The translations under genes and the position numbers were made by a program. 64,000 bases of DNA from JBBRYB01 sp038238115 (GTDB taxonomy: Bacteria; Actinomycetota; Actinomycetes; Propionibacteriales; Nocardioidaceae), in contig JBBRYB010000017.1 of the NCBI GenBank assembly GCA_038238115.1, positions 1 through 64,000 of the forward strand, given 5' to 3'. Within the stretch, counting starts at the first letter, position 1. Each line of letters begins with the position of its first letter. The notes under the pieces are model-generated. The model did not search any database. It was not told the origin of the DNA and saw nothing but the letters and a program-made list of their open reading frames with translations. Positions 7,986 through 16,735 of the stretch are shown here, in pieces.

Positions 7986-8912
7986 GTGTCGGAGGAACGT
8001 CGCGGTTTCGCGCTCGGGGTGGCTGCCTTCGGGCTCTGGGGACTGTTCCCGCTCTACTGGCCGCTGCTCGAGCCGACTCCCGCAACCGAGATCCTCGCTC
8101 AGCGGATCCTCTGGTCGCTGCTCTTGACCGGCGTGATGCTGCTCGTCACTCGTCGTACCGCTCAGCTGAGGGCGATCTGGGCGGTCCCACGGGTGCGCTA
8201 CGCGATGACGGTCGCCGGTGTCGTGATCTGTTTCAACTGGGGAACCTACATCTGGGGTGTCAACAACGGCCACGTCGTGGACACCTCGCTCGGCTACTAC
8301 ATCAACCCGCTCGTGACGGTGCTGCTCGGCGTGGTCGTGCTCAAGGAACGGCTGCGGCGCTGGCAGTGGGCCGCGCTCGCCGTCGCCTTCGTCGCGGTCG
8401 TCGTGCTGAGCCTCCAGGTGGGTCATCCGCCCTGGATCTCGCTGGTGCTGGCGTTCAGCTTCGGCACCTACGGGCTGGTGAAGAAGCAGGCCTCGGTCGG
8501 TCCGATCGAGGGCCTGACATATGAGGGGCTCGTGCTCGCGCCGGTAGCCATCGGCTACCTCGGCTGGCTCAGCTACACCGGCCAGGCGACCGCGTGGTCG
8601 CAAGGGATCGGCCACGTCTGGCTGCTGTCACTGACGGGGGTGGTCACCGCGGCACCGTTGCTCTGCTTCGCCGGCTCCGCCAACCGCATCTCCCTCACGA
8701 CCGTCGGCCTGCTGCAATACATCGCCCCCACGATCCAGCTCATCTTGGGTGTGACTCTCTTCGGTGAACCCATGGGCTCGCTTCGCTGGGTGGGCTTCTC
8801 CCTGGTCTGGCTGGCGCTGGGCATGTTCACGCTGGACTCCCTCGCAGCGCGGCGCCGACGTGCTGCCCTCACCCTTCTCCCCGCCGAGACGCCACCAAAG
8901 GCCCGGGTCTAA
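7986..8912 (+). CDS. rarD: RarD-type EamA transporter
   Basis: 308 residues, ten predicted transmembrane helices from about residue 10 to 290 in the two-fold EamA/DMT layout. The opening FGLWGLFPLYWPLLEP and the later NWGTYIWGVNNGHVVDTSLG are characteristic of the RarD subgroup, named from a chloramphenicol-sensitivity phenotype; its substrate is unsettled. The start is a GTG only 6 nt after a TAGGAT hexamer, suggesting leaderless translation. The last codons (PAETPPKARV) are encoded by the left arm of a dispersed repeat, and the TAA stop falls in the repeat's variable spacer. The C-terminus has therefore been supplied or altered by that element. Confidence 0.9.
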   Translation: MSEERRGFALGVAAFGLWGLFPLYWPLLEPTPATEILAQRILWSLLLTGVMLLVTRRTAQLRAIWAVPRVRYAMTVAGVVICFNWGTYIWGVNNGHVVDTSLGYYINPLVTVLLGVVVLKERLRRWQWAALAVAFVAVVVLSLQVGHPPWISLVLAFSFGTYGLVKKQASVGPIEGLTYEGLVLAPVAIGYLGWLSYTGQATAWSQGIGHVWLLSLTGVVTAAPLLCFAGSANRISLTTVGLLQYIAPTIQLILGVTLFGEPMGSLRWVGFSLVWLALGMFTLDSLAARRRRAALTLLPAETPPKARV

Positions 8913-9051
8913 CGGCGTGTCGAGAGCCGGCGGCGGGGAACAGTGTCCGCGTCGAGGCGGCCGATGCCCAGTCGCTGACCGAGGGCGAGCAAGTCGCATC
9001 GAGAGCTCCGCGACACGCCGCAATAGTTGGGCCTTCGCTGGCCTCTCGGCG
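8882..9051. repeat. MITE-like element: inverted pair of 41-bp motifs (copy 1)
   Basis: Left arm 8882-8922 and right arm 9011-9051 (opposite strand) match at 32 of 41 positions. Each reads CGCCGAGA, then CC or GCC, then AAGGCCC, then exactly 8 variable bases, then CGGCGTGTCG. The 88-bp interior shares GCCCAG[A/T]CGCTGA with the element at 33083-33286, so the whole 170 bp appears to be a unit. It has no coding capacity. The left arm overlaps the rarD stop; the right arm lies just past the prenyl synthase stop. Confidence 0.75.
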
Positions 9052-9073
9052 TGGGCGGGGGTTGGGTAGGAGG

Positions 9074-10066
9074 CTAGGAGGTGCGGCTGGTGACGAGGTC
9101 GCACAGCGCGGCCAGGGCGCCCCGGGCGGGGATGTCGGGAAGCGTCGTCAGCAGGCGGCGGGCGTTGTCCGTGCACCGCTGCACCTCCGCGCGCGCCAGG
9201 TCGAGAGCCGGGTTGGCGCGGAGCAGGAGCAGCGCCTCGGCGTGTGAGGCGTCGTCATCGATCGGGCCACCTAGCAGCTCCAACAGTCGCGTGTCGGCGT
9301 GGCTGCTGGACCGCTGCGCGAGCAGGGTCGGAAGTGTCGGCACACCTTCGCGCAGGTCGGTTCCGGGCGTCTTGCCCAGGTCGGCCGTCTCGCTGGCGAC
9401 GTCGATGACGTCGTCGGAGAGCTGGAAGGCCGTTCCGATCTGCTCGCCGAACTCCATCAGCGCCTGCTCGACCTGGGGCGACGCCCCGGACAGGCGGGCG
9501 CCGAAACGCGCCGACGTGGCGATCAGGGAGCCGGTCTTTTCCGCGACCACGGAGAGGTAGTGCGCCAGCGCGTCCTCCCCTTCACATGGACCCACGGTCT
9601 CGCGGATCTGGCCCTGCACGAGCCGCGAAAACGTCCTCGCCTGGATCCGGACCGCATCCGGCCCAAGACCGGCCACGATGTCGGAGGCCCGCGAGAAGAG
9701 GAAGTCGCCGGTCAGGATCGCGATCGAGTTGTCCCATCGGGCGTTGGCGCTCGGCGCCCCTCGGCGCAGGGCGGCCTCGTCCATCACGTCGTCGTGGTAG
9801 AGCGTGGCGAGGTGGGTGAGCTCGACGACCAGCGCCGCCGGTATGACGCCGGGCGCCTCGGGGTCACCGAACTCCGACGCGAGCACCACGAGGAGCGGCC
9901 GAAACCGCTTCCCGCCGGCGCTGAGGAGATGGTGCGCGGCCTCGTTGACGAAGCCGATGTCGGAGGCGACGGCCAGGGCCAGCTCGCGCTCCGTCTCCAG
10001 CAGCTTCGATCGCACCCGCGACTCGAGGTCAGGGTTGTCGAACGGCAGGCCAAGCACCGTTTCCAC
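9074..10066 (-). CDS. Polyprenyl diphosphate synthase (menaquinone side chain)
   Basis: 330 residues. A trans-prenyltransferase that condenses isopentenyl diphosphate onto an allylic primer. The first Asp-rich motif DDVMDEAALRRG lies at about 92-103 and the second, DDVID, near 218; GGKRFRPLL (about 51-59) binds pyrophosphate. The start is a GTG at 10066 preceded by AAGGGGACA. It follows nuoN by 12 bp on the same strand, which suggests it is the last gene of the nuo operon. This context and the menaquinone genes nearby point to a long-chain (hepta- to nonaprenyl) synthase for the menaquinone tail. Chain length cannot be read reliably from sequence. Confidence 0.93.
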   Translation of the reverse strand: METVLGLPFDNPDLESRVRSKLLETERELALAVASDIGFVNEAAHHLLSAGGKRFRPLLVVLASEFGDPEAPGVIPAALVVELTHLATLYHDDVMDEAALRRGAPSANARWDNSIAILTGDFLFSRASDIVAGLGPDAVRIQARTFSRLVQGQIRETVGPCEGEDALAHYLSVVAEKTGSLIATSARFGARLSGASPQVEQALMEFGEQIGTAFQLSDDVIDVASETADLGKTPGTDLREGVPTLPTLLAQRSSSHADTRLLELLGGPIDDDASHAEALLLLRANPALDLARAEVQRCTDNARRLLTTLPDIPARGALAALCDLVTSRTS

Positions 10067-10078
10067 AATCGTGTCCCC

Positions 10079-11686
10079 TTAACGAATGAACTCACCAGCT
10101 TGGCGCGCCAGATCCAACACGGGCTGAGGCACGATGCCCAGCACCAGTGTCATCGTCGCACCAATGGTGATAGTGACGGTCGTCAGCATGCTGGGAACCG
10201 CCACGGTGGGGCCTTCCCCGACCGGGTCGGAAAAGAACATCAACACGATGACGCGTACATAGAAGAATGCCGCTACCACGCTCATGAGTACGGCGACCAC
10301 GACCAGCGGCCAAGCGCCGCCCGACCACGCCGAGGTGAACACCGCCCACTTGCCGGTGAAGCCGCTCGTGAGTGGGATGCCGGCGAAGGCGAGCAGGAAG
10401 AAGGCGAACACACCGGCTAGCACCGGCGCCTCCCTGCCGAGCCCGGCCCACCGGGACAGGTGTGTGGCCTCGCCGCCGGCATCGCGCACGACGGTCACCA
10501 CGGCGAAGGCGCCGATCGTCGTGAAGCCGTAGGTGACGAGGTAGAACAGGACGGCCTGCAGGCTGGTGATCTCCCGGCCAGCGACCTCGATGCCCTGGTG
10601 AGCGCCGACGAAACCGGTGAGCAGGAAGCCGGCGTGGGCCACCGACGAGTAGGCGAGCATGCGCTTGACGTCGGTCTGGGTAATCGCGATGACCGACCCG
10701 ATGGCCATCGTGAGGGCGGCGACGATCCACATCATCGGCTCCCAGTCCCAACGGGCCCCCCCGAGCGAGACGTAGAAGACGCGCAGCAGCGCCCCGAACG
10801 CCGCGAGCTTCGTACACGCCGCCATAAAAGCGGTCACGGCCGTGGGCGCGCCCTGGTAGACGTCGGGCGTCCAGGCGTGGAACGGCGCCGCGCTGACCTT
10901 GAAGAGCAGGCCGACGCCGATCAACCCCATCCCGGTCAGCAGCAGACCGCTGGCGCCGACGCGCGACGAGACGGCCGAGTCGATAGCAGCCAGGTCGAAC
11001 GAGCCGGCGAAGCCGTAGACCAGCGCGATGCCGTACAGGAAGAAGGCAGACGAGAAGGCGCCCAGCAAGAAGTACTTCATCGCGGCCTCCTGGCTGATCA
11101 GGCGGCGACGCCGAGCCAGCCCGCACAGGAGGTAGAGCGGCAACGAGAGCACCTCGAGCGCCACGAACATCGTCAGCAAGTCGTTGGCCGCCGGGAAGAG
11201 CATCATGCCGCCGATCGCGAACATGACGAGCGGGAAGACCTCGGTGTGCTCCACGCCGCGAGACGACGCCTCCCGCTCGGCCTCGGTGCCTGGCAGTGCG
11301 GCCGCCTGACCGGCGAAGGCGGTGACACCACCTTCGAGTCGGCGCTCGGCGAAGAGCATCACGCTGATGATCGAGAAGATCAGCAGCGTTCCCCACAGGA
11401 ACAGCGAAGGCCCGTCGACCGCGATCGCGCCCATCGCCTCGATCGAGCCGCGTGACGAGCCGTCACTGTTGGAGCTCAGGCTGGCCGCGACGGCGATGAC
11501 GCTGGCAAAGGAGGTTGCCAGGCCCACGAGGGCGAGCGTCGACTGGATCAGGTAGCGGCGTTGGCGCGGCGCGAACGCCTCGACGAGTACACCGACGAGG
11601 GCGACCCCGAAGACGATCAGCAGCGGGGAGAGCTTGCCGTAGGCGATCGTGGGGGCGTCAAAGGTGGCTGCCGCGAGCGTGGTCAC
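10079..11686 (-). CDS. nuoN: NADH-quinone oxidoreductase subunit N
   Basis: 535 residues. An antiporter-like membrane subunit of complex I that takes part in proton translocation. About fourteen hydrophobic segments are visible. The central region carries the conserved lysine stretch LLFKVSAAPFHAWTPDVYQG (about 260-280) and the later TDVKRMLAYSSVAHAGF, both shared by Mrp-type subunits. An insertion of some 25 polar residues between early helices (near 125-150, ALPGTEAEREASSRGVEHTE) is a common actinobacterial feature. The GTG start at 11686 overlaps the nuoM stop as GTGA. Confidence 0.97.
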   Translation of the reverse strand: MTTLAAATFDAPTIAYGKLSPLLIVFGVALVGVLVEAFAPRQRRYLIQSTLALVGLATSFASVIAVAASLSSNSDGSSRGSIEAMGAIAVDGPSLFLWGTLLIFSIISVMLFAERRLEGGVTAFAGQAAALPGTEAEREASSRGVEHTEVFPLVMFAIGGMMLFPAANDLLTMFVALEVLSLPLYLLCGLARRRRLISQEAAMKYFLLGAFSSAFFLYGIALVYGFAGSFDLAAIDSAVSSRVGASGLLLTGMGLIGVGLLFKVSAAPFHAWTPDVYQGAPTAVTAFMAACTKLAAFGALLRVFYVSLGGARWDWEPMMWIVAALTMAIGSVIAITQTDVKRMLAYSSVAHAGFLLTGFVGAHQGIEVAGREITSLQAVLFYLVTYGFTTIGAFAVVTVVRDAGGEATHLSRWAGLGREAPVLAGVFAFFLLAFAGIPLTSGFTGKWAVFTSAWSGGAWPLVVVAVLMSVVAAFFYVRVIVLMFFSDPVGEGPTVAVPSMLTTVTITIGATMTLVLGIVPQPVLDLARQAGEFIR

Positions 11687-13227
11687 TGGGGCGTTCCCTC
11701 CAGGTCGGCCGCGATGGTCGGCTCGGGGTCACTGACGCCGACGTGCTGGAGCAGCGAGTTGACGGTCGGGTTGAGGACGTCGAGCGCCGGTTTCGGGAAG
11801 AACCCGAGTACGACGATGAGCACGAGCAGCGGAGCCAGCGCCGCGATCTCACGCGGCCGCAGGTCGGGCAGGTGCTTGGTCGACTCGCGCACCGGCCCCG
11901 TCATCGTGCGCTGGTACATGATCAGGATGTAGAGCGCAGCCAGCACGGTGCCGAGTGTGGCGATGACCGCCGCGGTGATCGATGTCGTGAACGTCCCGAC
12001 CAGCACGAGGAACTCGCTGACGAACGGAGCCAGCCCTGGCAATGACAGGCTCGACAGACCAGCGACGAGGAACACACCGGCGAGCATCGGAGCGACCTTC
12101 TCGACCCCCCCGTAGTCGCTGATCATCTTCGATCCGCGTCTGCTGATCAGGAACCCGGTCACCAAGAACAACGCGGCGGTGGACATGCCGTGGTTGAACA
12201 TATAGAGCGCCGCCCCCGACTGCGCCTGGCTGGTCATGGCGAAGATCCCGAGCACGATGAAGCCGAAGTGAGACACCGAGGTGTAGGCGATCAGCCGTCG
12301 GATGTCGTTCTGCCCGATTGCGAGCAGGGCGCCGTACAGCACCGAGATGACGGCGAGCGCGATCACCACAGGAGTGGCCCAGCGCGACGCCTCAGGGAAG
12401 ATCCCGAGACAGAAGCGCATCATCCCGAAGGTGCCGATCTTGTCGAGGATGCTGACGAGCAGCACCGAGGTGCCAGGCGTGGCTTCGCTGGCCGCTTCGG
12501 GCAGCCAGGTGTGCACGGGCCAGAGCGGCGCTTTGACCGCGAACGCGATGAAGAACCCCAAGAAGAGCCAACGCCCCGTGGACTGCGACATCGACACGTT
12601 CATCAGGTCGTCCAGCAGGTATGACGGTCCACTCGACGAGCCGGACGACACGACATACAGGCCGACCACCGACGCGAGCATCAGCAGCCCGCCCAGCAGG
12701 TTGTAGAGCAGGAACTTCACTGCGGCGTAGGACCGTCGTACGCCGCCGAACCCGCCGATCAGGAAGTAGATCGGGATCAACGTCGCCTCGAAGAGGACGT
12801 AGAACAAGAACACGTCGGTGGCGGCGAAGACGCCGATCGAGAGGCCCTCGAGGGCCAGGATCCAGGCGAAGAACGAGCTGACGCTCCACCGGCCTTCTTC
12901 GGCGTCGTTCCAGGAGGCAAGGATGACCACCGGAGTCAGGATCGTCGTCAGCAGCACGAGCACCAGGCCGAGCCCGTCGACTCCGACGGCATAGAAGGCG
13001 CCGAAGGACGAGATCCACTGGTGTTGCTCGACGAACTGGTAGCCGCCACCGGCGTGGAACTGCACCGCGACCCCGACCGAGATCGCGAGCGCGAGCCCGG
13101 AGATCCCGAGCGCGACCTGCTTCGGCAACGCGGTGCCGCGCGGCAGCAACACGACGGCTACCGCGCCGACCAGGGGCAGCGCCGCGAGGATGGACAACCA
13201 GGGCAGGCTCATCTCGGTCCCGTTCAT
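11683..13227 (-). CDS. nuoM: NADH-quinone oxidoreductase subunit M
   Basis: 514 residues from the ATG at 13227, which overlaps the nuoL stop as ATGA. The frame stays open far upstream, but that extension is antisense noise within nuoL. It is a proton-pumping antiporter-like subunit. Conserved landmarks are WNDAEEGRWSVSSFFAWIL, the lysine helix FFIAFAVKAPLWPVHTWLPE (about 230-250) and NDIRRLIAYTSVSHFGFI. A second ATG five codons in (MSLPWLS) is possible. It is membrane-embedded in the distal arm of complex I between NuoL and NuoN. Confidence 0.97.
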   Translation of the reverse strand: MNGTEMSLPWLSILAALPLVGAVAVVLLPRGTALPKQVALGISGLALAISVGVAVQFHAGGGYQFVEQHQWISSFGAFYAVGVDGLGLVLVLLTTILTPVVILASWNDAEEGRWSVSSFFAWILALEGLSIGVFAATDVFLFYVLFEATLIPIYFLIGGFGGVRRSYAAVKFLLYNLLGGLLMLASVVGLYVVSSGSSSGPSYLLDDLMNVSMSQSTGRWLFLGFFIAFAVKAPLWPVHTWLPEAASEATPGTSVLLVSILDKIGTFGMMRFCLGIFPEASRWATPVVIALAVISVLYGALLAIGQNDIRRLIAYTSVSHFGFIVLGIFAMTSQAQSGAALYMFNHGMSTAALFLVTGFLISRRGSKMISDYGGVEKVAPMLAGVFLVAGLSSLSLPGLAPFVSEFLVLVGTFTTSITAAVIATLGTVLAALYILIMYQRTMTGPVRESTKHLPDLRPREIAALAPLLVLIVVLGFFPKPALDVLNPTVNSLLQHVGVSDPEPTIAADLEGTPQ

Positions 13228-15089
13228 CCCAGCCTCACCGCGAGCATCGCGAGCACGACGAGCGCCGAACCGGCGAGCATGGACAGCGCGTACGAGCGCA
13301 CGAATCCGCTCTGCCAGCGACGGACCCGTCCCGACGTGCCGCCTACCAGCGTCGAGACCCCGTTGACGGCGCCGTCGATGCCGCGATTGTCGAGGTAGAC
13401 GAGCGACCGGGTCAGGTATTGGCCGGGGCGCATGAAGGCCGCCTCGTTGAGCGCGTCGCCGTACAGGTCGGCACGCGCCGCCCGGGTGGCGGGCGAGACC
13501 CGACGCGGTGCCACCGACGCCACCGAGGTGCGGCCGTAGGCAAGGTAGGCGACGACGATGCCGGCCGCGACGACGACCAACGTGACGACAGTGATCACGA
13601 TGGCCGGGACGGGCAGGTCCTGGGGTGGCTCCGGTCCGACGACCGGCTCGAGCCAGTTGACGATCCATCCGTTCAGCAGCAGGGCCCCTCCCCCGACCGA
13701 GCCCACGGCCAGGACAACCAACGGCACCGTCATCACGAGCGGTGACTCGTGCGGGTGGCTGTTCTTGGGCCAGCGCTTCTCGCCGGCGAACGTCATGATC
13801 ATCAGCCGGGTCATGTAGAAGGCGGTTATGCCGGCACCGAGCAGTGCCCCGAGGCCGACGATGAGGTTTTGGCCGAAGGCCGCCTCGATGATCTTGTCCT
13901 TGGACCAGAAGCCCGCGAAGCCCGGGAACCCGATGATTGCCAGGTAGCCGCAGGCGAACGTCAGGAACGTGACCGGCAGGTACGCACGCAGCCCGCCGAA
14001 CTTGCGCATGTCGATCTCGTCGTCCATCGCGTGCATGACCGAGCCGGCGCCGAGGAACATGTTGGCCTTGAAGAAGCCATGGGTAAGCAGGTGGAAGATC
14101 GCGAATGCGTAGCCGGCGGGACCGATCCCGGCCGCCAGCATCATGTAGCCGATCTGGCTCATGGTCGAGCCGGCGAGCGCCTTCTTGATGTCGTCCTTGG
14201 CGCACCCGATGATCGCGCCCCAGAGCAGCGTGACCAGCCCGACGATCACGACGGCCGTCTGAGCGACGTCGGTCTGCTCGTAGATGTAGCTCGACCGGGT
14301 CACGAGGTAGACGCCGGCGGTGACCATCGTCGCCGCATGGATCAGCGCCGACACGGGAGTCGGACCCTCCATGGCGTCCAGCAGCCAGCTTTGCAGCGGA
14401 ACCTGGGCGGACTTGCCGCATGCCGCGAGCAGGAGCAGCAGGCCGAGCGCGGTTGCGGTGCCGGTCGAGACGCTGCCCATGCCGCTGGCGACGTCGTCGA
14501 ACGTCGTGGAACCGAACGTCAGGAACATCAGCATGATCGCCAGCGCCATGCCGACGTCGCCGACCCGGTTGACGATAAACGCCTTCTTCGCCGCGACGGC
14601 CGCGGTGTTCTTCTGTTGCCAGAAACCGATGAGCAGGTACGACGCAAGGCCCACGCCCTCCCACCCCACGAAGACGGCCAGGTAGTCCGAGGACAGCACG
14701 AGCGTCAGCATGGCCGCGACGAAGAGGTTGAGGTAGGCGAAGAAACGGCGGCGGCGGTCGTCGTGCGCCATGTAGCCGATCGAATAGATGTGGATCAGGG
14801 TGCCGACCCCGGTGATGAGCAGCACGAAGAGCGCGGACAGCGGGTCGAAGAGCAGGCCGAAGTCGACGTGGAACCCGTTGACATCGATCCAGGTGAACAG
14901 GTTCTGGCGCAAGGCCCCGTCACTGCCGCTACGCAGGTCGAGGAACGCGATGACTCCGACGACGAACGACGCGAGCGACGCTACCGTGCCGAGCAGATGT
15001 CCCCACGCGTCCGTGGCCTTGCCACCCACGAGCAGCACGGCCGCGCTGGCGGCCGGGATCAGGATGGTCAGGCACAACAGTGAGTTCAT
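13224..15089 (-). CDS. nuoL: NADH-quinone oxidoreductase subunit L
   Basis: 621 residues. This is the most distal proton-pumping subunit of complex I. HIYSIGYMAHDDRRRRFFAY marks the early conserved loop. GKSAQVPLQSWLLDAMEGPT (about 236-255) and CAKDDIKKALAGSTMSQIGY hold the key charged residues. The C-terminus continues through the long lateral helix region that distinguishes NuoL from M and N. It starts at ATG 15089, ten bases after the nuoK stop, one of the few nuo junctions here without overlap. Confidence 0.97.
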   Translation of the reverse strand: MNSLLCLTILIPAASAAVLLVGGKATDAWGHLLGTVASLASFVVGVIAFLDLRSGSDGALRQNLFTWIDVNGFHVDFGLLFDPLSALFVLLITGVGTLIHIYSIGYMAHDDRRRRFFAYLNLFVAAMLTLVLSSDYLAVFVGWEGVGLASYLLIGFWQQKNTAAVAAKKAFIVNRVGDVGMALAIMLMFLTFGSTTFDDVASGMGSVSTGTATALGLLLLLAACGKSAQVPLQSWLLDAMEGPTPVSALIHAATMVTAGVYLVTRSSYIYEQTDVAQTAVVIVGLVTLLWGAIIGCAKDDIKKALAGSTMSQIGYMMLAAGIGPAGYAFAIFHLLTHGFFKANMFLGAGSVMHAMDDEIDMRKFGGLRAYLPVTFLTFACGYLAIIGFPGFAGFWSKDKIIEAAFGQNLIVGLGALLGAGITAFYMTRLMIMTFAGEKRWPKNSHPHESPLVMTVPLVVLAVGSVGGGALLLNGWIVNWLEPVVGPEPPQDLPVPAIVITVVTLVVVAAGIVVAYLAYGRTSVASVAPRRVSPATRAARADLYGDALNEAAFMRPGQYLTRSLVYLDNRGIDGAVNGVSTLVGGTSGRVRRWQSGFVRSYALSMLAGSALVVLAMLAVRLG

Positions 15090-15099
15090 CAGAGTGGCC

Positions 15100-15399
15100 C
15101 TAGTACTTGAGGAGGCTGGCGTCGTCGACGGAGGCCGAGCGGCGGGTGCGGAAGATGGTCATGATGATGGCAAGCCCGACGACGACCTCGGCAGCCGCCA
15201 CCACCATCACGAAGAACGCCGCGATCTGGCCGTCGAGGTTGCCGTTCTGGCGGGCGAAGGTCACGAAGGCGAGGTTGCTGGCGTTGAGCATCAGCTCGAC
15301 GCACATGAACACGACGATGGCGTTGCGACGGACCAGCACGCCGATGGCCCCGATCGAGAACAGCAGGGCGGACAGGACGAGGAACGGCGTCACGCTCAT
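15100..15399 (-). CDS. nuoK: NADH-quinone oxidoreductase subunit K
   Basis: 99 residues, three transmembrane helices. The glutamates in the second helix (FMCVELMLNASNLAF, about 32-46) and third helix (VVAAAEVVVGLAI) are the conserved proton-path residues of NuoK. ATG at 15399 overlaps the nuoJ stop as ATGA. The length is normal for the family. Confidence 0.97.
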   Translation of the reverse strand: MSVTPFLVLSALLFSIGAIGVLVRRNAIVVFMCVELMLNASNLAFVTFARQNGNLDGQIAAFFVMVVAAAEVVVGLAIIMTIFRTRRSASVDDASLLKY

Positions 15400-16178
15400 C
15401 GGTCACCGTCCCGGGTGTGGCTGGCCTCAATCTGGCGCGCCTCGACTTCGATCTCGAGCTGCGCCTCACGGTCACCCTCGACGTCGCGCACCGTCCCCCG
15501 CGCACGCATGACCCGGGAGATCGACAGCTCCGACGGCGTGCCGTCCGGCAGCAGCGCCGGCGTGTCGACCGAGTTGTGCCGGGCGAACATACCCGGACTG
15601 GGCAAGGCACCTGGATGCACGCCTCGGTCGCCGTAGTCGCGCATCCGCTGGAGCACCAGGTCGCGCTGGGTCGGTTTGGGGACGAGCCGCTCGCGGTGCG
15701 CGAGCACCATGGCACCCAGCACCGCGGTGATGAGCAGTGCGCTGGTCACCTCGAACGCGAAGACGTAGTTGCTGAAGAGCAGCTTGGCCACTCCCGGCAC
15801 GTTGCCGTCGATGTTCGCCTCGTCGAGCCCGACCGCGACGCCGTACGTCGTCTGGACGATGCCACCGATGATCAGCACCGCGAACAGCACGGCCAGCACC
15901 GCCGCGGCAACACGTTGCCCGCGCAGGGTCTCGACCAGGGAGTCCGACGAGTCGACCCCGACGAGCATCAGCACGAACAAGAACAGCATGAGCACGGCGC
16001 CGGTGTAGACGATGATCTGCACGGCGAAGAGGAAGGGCGCGTCCTGAGCAGCGTAGAGCACCGCCAGCGACACCATCACGACAGCCAGCAGCATCGCCGA
16101 GTGCACCGCCTTGTGGACGACCACCATGCCCAGCGCGCAGACGACCATGATCGGCGCCAGGGTCCAGAAGGCGATCAC
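15396..16178 (-). CDS. nuoJ: NADH-quinone oxidoreductase subunit J
   Basis: 260 residues. Five helices occupy the first 165 or so residues, including VYTGAVLMLFLFVLMLVGV (about 58-76), the conserved pi-bulge helix region of NuoJ. The remaining 90 residues are a hydrophilic C-terminal tail rich in Arg, Glu and Gln, longer than in enterobacterial NuoJ and typical of actinobacterial homologues. The GTG at 16178 overlaps the nuoI stop as GTGA. Confidence 0.96.
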   Translation of the reverse strand: MIAFWTLAPIMVVCALGMVVVHKAVHSAMLLAVVMVSLAVLYAAQDAPFLFAVQIIVYTGAVLMLFLFVLMLVGVDSSDSLVETLRGQRVAAAVLAVLFAVLIIGGIVQTTYGVAVGLDEANIDGNVPGVAKLLFSNYVFAFEVTSALLITAVLGAMVLAHRERLVPKPTQRDLVLQRMRDYGDRGVHPGALPSPGMFARHNSVDTPALLPDGTPSELSISRVMRARGTVRDVEGDREAQLEIEVEARQIEASHTRDGDR

Positions 16179-16735
16179 GCCGGAACATCCCCTTCGGCCT
16201 GGGACTCGCGCGATGTGGCGCCCGCACCGCGATAGTAGGCGCCTTCGTCGTCTCCGAGCCGCAGCGGGTGCGGTGCCTCCTCCATGCCGGGCAGCAGCGG
16301 GGCGAGCAGGTCCTGCTTCTCATAGATCAAGGCGGCCCGCGAGGAGTCGGCGAGCTCGTACTCGTTGGTCATCGTGAGCGCCCTGGTGGGGCAGGCCTCG
16401 ATGCAGAGACCACACAGGATGCACCGCAGGTAGTTGATCTGGTAGACGCGACCGTAGCGCTCCCCCGGCGAGAACCGCTGGCCCGTCTCGTCGTCGTTGT
16501 CGGCGCCCTCGACGTAGATCGCGTCCGCCGGACACGCCCAGGCGCACAGCTCGCAGCCGATGCACTTCTCCAGACCGTCGGGCCACCGGTTCAGCTGATG
16601 GCGCCCGTGGAACCTCGGTGCAGTCGGCTTCTTCTCGAACGGGTACTCCTCGGTGACGACCTTCTTGAACATGGTCCGAAACGTCACGCCGAAACCGGCG
16701 ATGGGGTCCCAGAGCTGCTCCTTCAAGCTAGCCAC
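16175..16735 (-). CDS. nuoI: NADH-quinone oxidoreductase subunit I (two 4Fe-4S)
   Basis: 186 residues. Two ferredoxin motifs, CIGCELCAWACP (about 58-69) and CILCGLCIEACP (about 101-112), bind clusters N6a and N6b that pass electrons to NuoB. The short hydrophobic N-terminus attaches it to the membrane arm. The start is a GTG at 16735, inside the nuoH 3' end (8-bp overlap). The C-terminal residues after 150 are variable and acidic. Confidence 0.97.
   Translation of the reverse strand: MASLKEQLWDPIAGFGVTFRTMFKKVVTEEYPFEKKPTAPRFHGRHQLNRWPDGLEKCIGCELCAWACPADAIYVEGADNDDETGQRFSPGERYGRVYQINYLRCILCGLCIEACPTRALTMTNEYELADSSRAALIYEKQDLLAPLLPGMEEAPHPLRLGDDEGAYYRGAGATSRESQAEGDVPA

Noticed and set aside
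13228..14664. In-frame extension of nuoM far into nuoL
   Set aside because: nuoL is complete in another frame and an ATGA overlap gives nuoM a proper start at 13227.
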